A stretch of DNA of 5,371 bases from Bacteroidaceae bacterium. GTDB taxonomy: Bacteria; Bacteroidota; Bacteroidia; Bacteroidales; Bacteroidaceae. The position numbers were made by a program, and so were the translations under genes. The stretch lies in NCBI GenBank assembly GCA_017961965.1, contig JAGCWG010000267.1:1-5371 (forward strand). The letters run 5' to 3'. Below are positions 1 through 5,371 of the stretch, piece by piece. How positions within the stretch are numbered: position 1 is the stretch's first letter; each line of letters opens with the position of its first letter. Under the pieces are notes generated by a model. It was not told the origin of the DNA. It made no database searches and worked only from the letters and a program-made list of their open reading frames with translations.

Positions 1-62
1 ATACGATAGAAATATGGGATAACAATCATACCATTCAAAACGTACCTCCACAGTCTCTAAAA

Positions 63-80
63 GTCTCACCACGGTGAGAC
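63..80. repeat. Perfect 8-bp palindrome with 2-base spacer
   Basis: GTCTCACC (63-70) and GGTGAGAC (73-80) are exact reverse complements around a two-base AC spacer. It is the first member of the AGTCTC palindrome cluster. A two-base loop is too tight for a relaxed RNA hairpin, so it could act as a DNA-level palindrome or fold with neighbouring arms. Confidence 0.8.
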
Positions 81-83
81 CAT

Positions 84-103
84 AGTCTCGTGCCCACGAG
101 ACT
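84..103. repeat. Perfect 9-bp palindrome with 2-base spacer
   Basis: AGTCTCGTG (84-92) and CACGAGACT (95-103) are exact reverse complements around CC. Its right arm overlaps the left arm of the larger hairpin at 98-155, so the two structures are mutually exclusive as RNA folds. Confidence 0.8.
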
Positions 104-155
104 CCAGTTTCTTGCCCATGAGACTCCAGTCTCACGGGCAAGAAACTGGAGTCTC
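98..155. repeat. 58-base near-perfect hairpin
   Basis: The 20 bases at 98-117 are the exact reverse complement of 136-155. Inside them TGAGACT (119-125) pairs with AGTCTCA (128-134) around CC. The only interruption in 28 stacked positions is one A/C mismatch (118/135). This is far beyond chance. No T-run follows directly on either strand, so a simple intrinsic terminator is not the best reading. Confidence 0.85.
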
Positions 156-258
156 TCCTGCAAGAAACCGCAGAGACTTGCAATCCTATGTTTTTCACGA
201 CATAGCCGTTTTTTTTCTTTAACAAGCATAAAATAGCAAGAAAGCACATTTTTCCACA

Positions 259-298
259 TTGCAAGCACCACACATTACAAATATAATGCATATATTTG
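259..298 (+). promoter_or_regulatory. Promoter region of the toxin-antitoxin operon
   Basis: TATATTTG at 291-298 fits the Bacteroidota -7 consensus TAnnTTTG, 28 bases before the antitoxin ATG. I see no clear -33 TTTG at the expected distance. A second candidate is a classical sigma70-like pair: TTGCAA (259-264), 17 bases, then TATAAT (282-287). The latter would be unusual for this phylum and might reflect transfer, but it may be chance in A/T-rich DNA. CACATT is repeated three times nearby (245, 255, 271). Which box is used cannot be decided from sequence. Confidence 0.55.
278..298. promoter_or_regulatory. Palindromic candidate operator overlapping the promoter
   Basis: CAAATATA (278-285) and TATATTTG (291-298) are perfect 8-bp inverted arms around ATGCA. 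The palindrome covers both candidate promoter boxes (TATAAT and TATATTTG). Type II toxin-antitoxin operons are commonly autoregulated by antitoxin or complex binding to such palindromes, so an operator role is a reasonable inference. The left arm also reads as a TAnnTTTG box on the opposite strand. Confidence 0.5.
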
Positions 299-326
299 CA
301 GACAAAATCATTCATACATAATAACT

Positions 327-575
327 ATGACAGGAACAATCAACGTAAGCGATATCTATATGGATATGCTCAGAACACTTCCAAGCGAAGACAAACTTGA
401 TTTAATTACAAAACTTGTCAAGTCAATGAAGAGCATTGTACATTCCAAATCTAAAGAAGAAGACATTTTTAGTCAGTTTTCTTCCGACTGGGGAGGAGAT
501 ATGACTACAGAAGAATATGCAGATATGCTCCGTAGCGGAAACATTGAAAATACACGAACTGTAGAAGATTGGTAA
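327..575 (+). CDS. Putative antitoxin of a VapBC-type module
   Basis: This 82-residue acidic protein would bind and neutralise the PIN toxin encoded 4 bases downstream, and probably represses its own operon. The N-terminal half (about 10-36) resembles small antitoxins of the 'LPSEDKLDLITKLVKSMK' helical type. The C-terminal part (about 48-82, FSSDWGGD...EEYADMLRSG...TVEDW) has the W/D-rich tail with an EE-x-ADMLR helix seen in antitoxins paired with PIN proteins, where such tails typically wrap the toxin. I see no clear ribbon-helix-helix or AbrB domain, so the DNA-binding type is unassigned. The ATG at 327 is chosen because it gives the full helix. There is no Shine-Dalgarno, as is usual in Bacteroidota; Met codons 12 and 14 are possible later starts. 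The family assignment rests mostly on gene order and size. Confidence 0.75.
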   Translation: MTGTINVSDIYMDMLRTLPSEDKLDLITKLVKSMKSIVHSKSKEEDIFSQFSSDWGGDMTTEEYADMLRSGNIENTRTVEDW

Positions 576-579
576 GACT

Positions 580-978
580 ATGACAAAATTTCTACTCGAC
601 ACGTGTACGTGCATCTCAATGCTACGCAACGAAGGATTTGTACGCGAAACGCTCAGACGTGTTGGCGTAAAAAACTGCTATATTTCCGAGATAACGGTAG
701 CAGAACTATATTTCGGAGTAGCCAAAGCAGAAAATAAAAAACGCAAACTCGAAGACATCGAAAAAATACAAAAACTATTTCGAGTTATTCCTGCATATTC
801 TTCATTCAAGGAATATGGCGAAATACGATTTACACTTGAACACTCTGGTATGCGTGTTGACCAATTCGACCTTCTTATTGGAGCAACAGCATTACACCAC
901 CAGATGACACTTGTAACTTCCAACATAAAACATTTCAACCGCATCCAAGGCATAAATATTGAAAATTGGAAAGAGTAA
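580..978 (+). CDS. vapC: VapC-type PIN-domain ribonuclease toxin
   Basis: This 132-residue protein has the size and layout of the enteric VapC toxins, which are Mg2+-dependent endonucleases cutting initiator tRNA or other RNA. The sequence starts with FLLDTCTCI, giving acidic residue D7. It continues with ISEITVAELYFGV (E42), RVDQFDLLIGATAL (D94 and D97), and LVTSNIKHF then INIENW near the end (T113, S114, N115), matching the order of PIN active-site motifs. D7, E42 and D97 are the likely catalytic acids. The usual DTN at the start is DTC here. The gene lies four bases behind the antitoxin, so the pair is surely co-transcribed and probably translationally coupled. Its A-rich codon use, with many AAA runs, differs from the leftward genes and hints at horizontal acquisition. 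The target RNA is unknown. The module call is confident. Confidence 0.92.
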   Translation: MTKFLLDTCTCISMLRNEGFVRETLRRVGVKNCYISEITVAELYFGVAKAENKKRKLEDIEKIQKLFRVIPAYSSFKEYGEIRFTLEHSGMRVDQFDLLIGATALHHQMTLVTSNIKHFNRIQGINIENWKE

Positions 979-1011
979 GACCATATACATCACTTTGCTC
1001 TTTTCATACAC

Positions 1012-1060
1012 ACAACAATCCCTCGCATCGCTCTTTGCGATGCGAGGGATTGTTGTTTAT
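1012..1060 (+). terminator. Perfect 20-bp hairpin terminator after the toxin gene
   Basis: Bases 1012-1031 are the exact reverse complement of 1037-1056, with a five-base TCTTT loop. The stem has a GC-rich core (CCCTCGCATCGC) and A/T-rich base, followed by TTTAT. It begins 33 bases after the toxin stop. The T-tract is short but continues the GTTGTT end of the stem, fitting a rightward intrinsic terminator. On the other strand no T-run follows, so termination of the leftward genes here is less certain, although the stem could stop both. Confidence 0.75.
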
Positions 1061-1218
1061 TACTCATTCAAGTTTCGCAAGTTCCGCTAACGCTTCACTT
1101 GCTTAGAGTTAATGGACGAATGACTGTCCGCGATTGAGTATCGTCCTGAGCGAAGCGATAACTTCCCTTTAACTCCACGAAGTTAACTTCCTCTAACTTC
1201 TTGAGGAATTACTCATTA
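1059..1218. repeat. Non-coding stretch bounded by a short direct repeat
   Basis: ATTACTCATT appears at 1059-1068 and again at 1208-1217. Between them lies repeat-rich non-coding DNA. TAACTTCC-like words occur four times (1159, 1170, 1184, 1194). TTAACT/AGTTAA form a hairpin at 1169-1186, TTCCTC/GAGGAA at 1188-1208, and GCAAGT/ACTTGC at 1077-1102. The stretch CCTGAGCGAAGCGA (about 1145-1158) looks like a common intergenic repeat word. I see no gene, tRNA or promoter. It may be a decayed small repeat element; the 10-bp direct repeat could be coincidental. Confidence 0.4.
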
Positions 1219-1222
1219 CTAA

Positions 1223-2365
1223 TTAAAGAATGCCTATGTGATAGCACCTGCGGCGCTTAGGAATCTCTGGATTGAAGTATTGCCACTGAGCCTGTCCCTT
1301 TGAGTTGCTCTCAAGCTGCGGATTAGTCTCTGCCCACTTGAAGCCCATCTGCTGATAGATAGGAATGAGGTCAGCAAAGAGAAGTGAGTTGACACCCTTG
1401 TTCTGGTACTCAGGCTTTACTGCCACGAGAAGCAACTCAACGCCGTCCTCATGCTTCCACTTGAGAGACTTGAGCAGATGGAACCAACCGAATGGCAAGA
1501 GCTTACCGCCTGCCTTCTGGAGAGCCCTGACAATGGATGGCATTGAAATACCAACGGCCACAACCTCGTTCGTCTCACAATCCTCAACCAATGTCACCAT
1601 ACGAAGGTCGAGCATCGGAAGGTATGAATTAGTATATTGCTTAATCTGATTCTGCGTAAGTGCAGAATAGCCAAAGAGAGGAGAATAAGCCTCATTGATG
1701 AGGTCAAATATCTTCTTTCCATATCCGTTGTCGAAGATATCCTTCTTACCATTGAGTTTCTTTATACGAAGGTTATATCGCTGAAGCGTAAGCTCGCTCA
1801 CGCGACGAAACTTCTCAGGAATCTCGTCTGGCACGTTCATCTTCATCTCTATCCAGTCTGCCTCCTTCTCCATGCCGTAACTGTCCATGTGCTCAGGATA
1901 GTAAGGATAGTTGTAGATGGTAGCCATTGTTCCGAGCTTATCAAATCCTTCGATGAGCATTCCCTCTGGATCCATGTCGGTGATACCGAGAGGTCCCTGC
2001 ATTGAAGTCATGCCACGCTGCCTTCCCCATTCCTTCACGGCATCGAGGAGAGCCTTGCTCACTTCCTTGTCGTCGATAAAGTCAATCCATCCGAAGCGTA
2101 CATTCTTCACGTTCCATGTCTCATTGGCATGATTGTTGATGAATGCTCCCACACGACCAACGACCTTACCGTCCTTGTAGGCAAGGAACAACTGTATGTC
2201 GCTGAACTCAAGTCCGGCATTCTTCTTTGGGTCGAACGTATCTACCATATCCTGATACAAGTCTGGTATTGCGTACTGATTACCCTTGTACAGCTCGTAA
2301 TTAAAGCATATAAACTTGTCAAGGTCTTTCTTCGTTGAGACCTCCTTGATAATTATTTCTGACAT
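1223..2365 (-). CDS. GNAT-fold acyltransferase, YghO/BcerS-like family
   Basis: This 380-residue soluble protein transfers an acyl group from an acyl-CoA or acyl carrier donor to an amine; the acceptor is unknown. Three blocks are visible. The N-terminal part (1-75) runs from FNYELYKGNQYAIPDL to FLAYKDGKVVGRVGAF. A middle signature (124-175) reads GPLGITDMDPEGMLIEGF, then YNYPYYPEHMDSYGMEKEADW. A C-terminal GNAT half (about 252-366) includes LLLVAVKPEYQNKGVNSLL (311-329), where Q321-x2-G324 is the acyl-CoA pyrophosphate-binding loop. Length and order match the family typified by E. coli YghO, which to my recollection also includes the bacterial ceramide synthase of Caulobacter. Bacteroidota make sphingolipids, so an N-acyl lipid role is possible but not shown. 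No signal peptide or membrane helix is seen. The ATG at 2363-2365 is preceded by an A-rich leader without Shine-Dalgarno and by its own -7 box. The gene lies 47 bases after the large dikinase-like gene. Confidence 0.82.
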   Translation of the reverse strand: MSEIIIKEVSTKKDLDKFICFNYELYKGNQYAIPDLYQDMVDTFDPKKNAGLEFSDIQLFLAYKDGKVVGRVGAFINNHANETWNVKNVRFGWIDFIDDKEVSKALLDAVKEWGRQRGMTSMQGPLGITDMDPEGMLIEGFDKLGTMATIYNYPYYPEHMDSYGMEKEADWIEMKMNVPDEIPEKFRRVSELTLQRYNLRIKKLNGKKDIFDNGYGKKIFDLINEAYSPLFGYSALTQNQIKQYTNSYLPMLDLRMVTLVEDCETNEVVAVGISMPSIVRALQKAGGKLLPFGWFHLLKSLKWKHEDGVELLLVAVKPEYQNKGVNSLLFADLIPIYQQMGFKWAETNPQLESNSKGQAQWQYFNPEIPKRRRCYHIGIL

Positions 2366-2384
2366 ATCGGTTTTAATTTGCCTG

Positions 2385-2392
2385 CAAAGATA
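2385..2392 (-). promoter_or_regulatory. Bacteroidota -7 promoter box for the acyltransferase gene
   Basis: Read leftward, TATCTTTG matches TAnnTTTG exactly, with the C that commonly follows it. It starts 27 bases and ends 20 bases before the ATG at 2365, predicting a very short leader. No good -33 TTTG is visible about 20 bases further upstream. It sits in the gap after the stop codon of the upstream gene and suggests an independent transcript. Confidence 0.6.
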
Positions 2393-2412
2393 GCCATTTT
2401 ATACCATTCACA

Positions 2413-5371
2413 CTATGCGTTTTCGTTATTTTCACGCATAATGACACCTTCTTGCTTCATTCCATCTATTTTTATACACATTGGCTTCTCCAAACGTACA
2501 TGACGGACGTGCTCCGTCTCCTCCACAGCAGGAAGGCTGTTGAGGAAGTCGCGGTCATAGACACCGTCGCCGATGTAGTCATTGACCGTGAAGTAGCCCA
2601 CGCCAAAGCTCGTAAGGTTCTGGAAGAAGTGAGTACCCTGGCTTGGGTCAACGCGGTAATCTGTCAATCCTGCTTCAACGATAACCTTTGCACCAGAGAT
2701 ATGAGGCCACTTGACAGGAACGCCAAGCCAAGGGTCGCTTGAGCCCCAACGTCCAGGACCGACAAGCACATAGCTCTCGCCCCTATTGAGGAATCCACGG
2801 TTTATCATCTCCACCTCATCAGCAATGGCAGGATTGTTGGAAGCAGAATATCCGTCAGTCTTGACATACACGATGTCAACAATATCATTTATTATTCCAT
2901 GACCGATGGCATTGTGGCTACGAATAATACAGTCCTCGTCAGGTATGACGGTGATGTCCTCATCCAACTGCATCTTATTGTCCACCATCGGACGTATCTG
3001 GAGCAGATAGAACTCGCCAGTCTTATCTTGATGAAGGTTGACTGCAAACTCAATCTCGACAGGTCGTCCCATCTCCTCCTGACCGTACATCAGTACCTTC
3101 TGCAGAAGTTCAGGCAATGGGAACACACCATGCTGCAATACACCAGCGAATGATATAATCTTACGGTTCTTGCCCTCGTAGTAACCATCATAGATGCACT
3201 GGTCAATAGGGTCGAACGTAGAAACAATCCAACGAAGAGAGTCATCCTTCTCTGCATCACGAACAGTAACCTTCAGGAGGTTGAAATCGTCTGCCACCTC
3301 CATCTGGTCAACCATATTGTTGAGGTCAAGTGCATAGAACCTTGTCTGAGTCTCTCGCAAGGCTATCTCCATCTCACTTGTCTGGAGCACCTTGTCAGGA
3401 TGGAACGGACATACACGGAGACTAAGTCCGCCATCAACGATGTACTTACCAAGACCGAGAGCAAGCTGTACGGTACCTTCCTCAGCTGTCTCGTCACCAA
3501 TCGGATAATAGTTTATTGAACGTCCCACACCTGATATAGTAGGATAGAAACGGTTCTCGTAAGCCTGACCGACTACCTCCTGAAGTATCACCGCCATCTT
3601 CTCCTGGTCGATGACATTTGACGTAGCCGTCATGTAATCCTTAGAAGCCTTGTAGAACACGCTCGCATACACACTCTTGATAGCGTTTGACAGCATTGAC
3701 AGACGTAGGTACTTATCCTCAACATAAGGAATCATGTATGTGGAATAAATTCCCGCAAACGGCTGGTAATGGCTGTCCTCAAGGAGCGATGACGAACGTA
3801 TGGCAATAGGACCATGAACCACATCCATGAACGTCATGAGGTCGTCAACAAGATTCTCTGGCAGACGACCGTGGAGGAAGTAGCTCAATATCTCCTCATC
3901 AGGGATATTGCTCAGAGCAACCTCATATAGGGCGTTTGTCTCCATGAACTCGTCAAATATATCCGTACAGAGCACGACAGTCTTTGGAATAAGCACGGAG
4001 GCATTGTCGTAGTCATTGAGGTCCGTACGTTTCTTGATGATATTGTCAAGGAAGGCAAGTCCTCTACCCTTACCGCCAAGTGAACCGTCACCGATTCGGG
4101 CAAACTGACTGAAGCTATCGAAACGGTCACGATGGAACACCGCAACGACACCCTGATTCTTCATCCTACGGTAACTTACGATAGCATCATATATATACTG
4201 GCGATGTACATCTACATCTGCCTCCATCTTCCATGTAATCTTCTTCAGAAACTCCGCTATTGGGAACAAAGCACGTGACGAGAGCCAACGACTCACATTG
4301 TTATGTCTCAAGTGGTAGCTCAACGAATCTGCAGGCAGCGTAAAGATGTTGTTCTGAAGATCTTTGAGGTTCTTCACACGTGCAATCTCATCCAGTGTAT
4401 TTGGGTCACGGAAGATGAAATCGCCAAAACCAAAATGCTTAGTGAGCACGTCCTTCAAGTCCTGATTAAGTTTCTTTGAGTTCTTGTCTATGAAACTTGC
4501 ACCACATTCCCAAGCCATCTCCCTCTTGTCAGACTCACTTGAGTCCATAACAAGAGGAACATACTCATCTACGCCATGTACGGCATTGAGCAACTTGAAT
4601 CCTGCCATCTCATCCTTCTCGCCATCCGTAACCAATGGGAAACGGCAATCGGAGATAACACCAAGTACATTGTCACTATACTTGCTGTAAAGACTCCATG
4701 CCTCCTCATACGTACGTGCAAGGACAATCTTTGGACGTCCACGCATACGCAACATCTCCAACTGCGAGTTCAATGCCTCCGAAGCGAAAGCAAGGCTCTG
4801 CTGGAGCACAAAATGATATAGGATAGGAAGCAAAGAAGAATAGAAACGGATACTGTCCTCCACAACAAGTATCATCTGAACACCTGCCTCAAGGTCGTGC
4901 TCAAGATTCATCTTATCCTCAATAAGCTTGATGATACTGAGCAGCAGCTCCGTGTTACCCAACCAACAGAACACATACTCAAACGCACCGAGGTCCTCAT
5001 TCTCCATACGGTGAGTGATACCGTGAGAGAACGGAGTAAGCACAACGATAGGTATATTCGGGAATATCACCTTCAAGTCACGGGCAATATCGAACACATC
5101 ATTATTATCCGTACCCGGCATACAGATGATAAGGTCAAAGCTATGGTCACTCATCAATTCCTTAACCATATCCTGCGACGAAGCCTGAAAGAATCGAGGT
5201 GGATAACGAAGACCAAGCTTTGCATATTCATCAAAAATCTTCTCATCAACACGACCGTCATCCTCCAGCATGAAAGCATCATACGGATTAGCGATAATAA
5301 GTACATTGAATATCCTTCGTTTCATCAAATCGACAAACGAAGTATCTCTCAGTTTCAGCTTAGTATTATAA
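2413..5371 (-). CDS. Orphan PPDK_N (ATP-grasp) protein with two receiver-like domains, partial at its 5' end
   Basis: The frame encodes at least 985 residues and stays open to the window edge, so the start lies outside. Numbers here count from the TTG codon at 5328. Residues 7-140 form a degenerate receiver (FDLIICMPG replaces the acceptor Asp region). Residues 151-300 form a second receiver with E157/D158, acceptor D227, S263/S264 and K282 in place. A helical linker (about 305-405) leads to the PEP synthase/PPDK nucleotide-binding domain: GSLGGKGRGLAFL (415-427), IAIRSSSLLED (508-518, R511), PFAGIYST (523-530), KMAVILQEVVG (577-587), and VEIEFAV...FYLLQIRPM (757-781, with E758, Q777, R779). 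The TSH phosphohistidine swivel and the PEP/pyruvate TIM barrel of true PEP synthases are not recognisable. Instead, residues 800-930 hold a distinct region with YVLVGPGRWGSSDPWLGVPV (853-872) and SQGTHFFQN (896-904). Automatic annotation would probably say PEP synthase. I infer a regulatory or phosphotransfer enzyme with unknown acceptor. Confidence 0.88.
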   Translation of the reverse strand, partial: YNTKLKLRDTSFVDLMKRRIFNVLIIANPYDAFMLEDDGRVDEKIFDEYAKLGLRYPPRFFQASSQDMVKELMSDHSFDLIICMPGTDNNDVFDIARDLKVIFPNIPIVVLTPFSHGITHRMENEDLGAFEYVFCWLGNTELLLSIIKLIEDKMNLEHDLEAGVQMILVVEDSIRFYSSLLPILYHFVLQQSLAFASEALNSQLEMLRMRGRPKIVLARTYEEAWSLYSKYSDNVLGVISDCRFPLVTDGEKDEMAGFKLLNAVHGVDEYVPLVMDSSESDKREMAWECGASFIDKNSKKLNQDLKDVLTKHFGFGDFIFRDPNTLDEIARVKNLKDLQNNIFTLPADSLSYHLRHNNVSRWLSSRALFPIAEFLKKITWKMEADVDVHRQYIYDAIVSYRRMKNQGVVAVFHRDRFDSFSQFARIGDGSLGGKGRGLAFLDNIIKKRTDLNDYDNASVLIPKTVVLCTDIFDEFMETNALYEVALSNIPDEEILSYFLHGRLPENLVDDLMTFMDVVHGPIAIRSSSLLEDSHYQPFAGIYSTYMIPYVEDKYLRLSMLSNAIKSVYASVFYKASKDYMTATSNVIDQEKMAVILQEVVGQAYENRFYPTISGVGRSINYYPIGDETAEEGTVQLALGLGKYIVDGGLSLRVCPFHPDKVLQTSEMEIALRETQTRFYALDLNNMVDQMEVADDFNLLKVTVRDAEKDDSLRWIVSTFDPIDQCIYDGYYEGKNRKIISFAGVLQHGVFPLPELLQKVLMYGQEEMGRPVEIEFAVNLHQDKTGEFYLLQIRPMVDNKMQLDEDITVIPDEDCIIRSHNAIGHGIINDIVDIVYVKTDGYSASNNPAIADEVEMINRGFLNRGESYVLVGPGRWGSSDPWLGVPVKWPHISGAKVIVEAGLTDYRVDPSQGTHFFQNLTSFGVGYFTVNDYIGDGVYDRDFLNSLPAVEETEHVRHVRLEKPMCIKIDGMKQEGVIMRENNENA

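Larger units (their letters stand above)
52..182. repeat. Cluster of nested palindromes built on AGTCTC/GAGACT
   Basis: The hexamer AGTCTC or its complement GAGACT occurs eight times in about 130 bases (52, 62, 84, 98, 120, 128, 150 and 173), and GAGAC once more at 76. They are arranged as successive inverted repeats: 63-80, 84-103, and the long hairpin 98-155. The outermost copies, 52-58 and 172-178, are themselves complementary. The phrase GCAAGAAAC also occurs twice (138-146, 160-168). The structure suits a REP/BIME-like or MITE-like intergenic element, or a strongly folded RNA. No target-site duplication was seen beside the outer arms. I infer a non-coding repeat; whether it recurs in the genome cannot be seen here. 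Confidence 0.8.

Noticed and set aside
1..77. Open frame from base 3 to a TGA at 75-77, and a short leftward frame from 29 to the window edge
   Set aside because: Both are under 25 codons, with no recognisable sequence; the first runs into the palindromes. One could be the end or start of a neighbouring gene, but nothing here supports it.
98..155. CRISPR array or phase-variable invertible promoter
   Set aside because: There are no regularly spaced direct repeats with unique spacers. The inverted arms are separated by only 18 bases, too little for an invertible promoter segment, and no recombinase gene is nearby.
186..216. Weak hairpin (CTATG/CATAG) followed by eight T residues, as a rightward terminator
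   Set aside because: The stem has only five mostly A/T pairs and a ten-base loop, and no gene end lies just upstream. The T-run alone is not enough.
35..271. A 78-codon leftward open frame through the palindrome cluster
   Set aside because: Its codons simply translate the repeated AGTCTC/GCAAGAAAC units, and part of the A/T-rich promoter region. It shows no domain and looks like a spurious frame over repeats.
1365..2338. Rightward open frames of 69-122 codons opposite the acyltransferase gene
   Set aside because: They are antisense shadows of a well-supported gene and show no domain of their own.
2452..4821. Open frames on the opposite strand and in alternative frames within the large dikinase-like gene
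   Set aside because: The main frame is continuous and shows clear motifs throughout; these others have no recognisable content.

Overview
The window looks like chromosomal DNA of a Bacteroidota member, probably Prevotella or a close relative. The reasons are the sigma-ABfr type -7 boxes (TAnnTTTG) at two upstream regions, the lack of Shine-Dalgarno sequences before the start codons, moderate GC with A-rich leaders, and two large proteins of types I know mainly from Bacteroidota. The genus is an inference from style, not from a marker gene.

Left part (1-326): no convincing gene. It holds a dense cluster of nested palindromes (about 52-182) built from the hexamer AGTCTC/GAGACT, including a 58-base near-perfect hairpin. 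An A/T-rich promoter region follows (about 245-300), with a palindrome lying exactly on the promoter boxes. Next is a compact, rightward two-gene toxin-antitoxin operon (327-978): a small antitoxin and a PIN-domain VapC-type ribonuclease, separated by 4 bases. A perfect 20-bp hairpin (1012-1056) ends this unit. The rest of the convergent intergenic region (to 1222) is non-coding and rich in short repeats.

Right part (1223-5371, all leftward): a GNAT-fold acyltransferase of the YghO/BcerS-like type, preceded by its own promoter 20 bases upstream. Upstream of it is a very large gene for an orphan PPDK_N (ATP-grasp) protein with two receiver-like domains at its N-terminus. The large reading frame stays open to the window edge, so its start lies outside. 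The 47-base gap and shared direction allow co-transcription of the two, but the visible -7 box argues that the acyltransferase can also be expressed alone.

The most interesting item is the large protein. Its ATP-binding half of a PEP synthase/PPDK looks intact, but it lacks a recognisable phosphohistidine swivel domain and PEP/pyruvate barrel. It carries one degenerate and one apparently complete receiver domain, plus a C-terminal region of unknown function. It is therefore unlikely to be the PEP synthase it would probably be named by automatic annotation.
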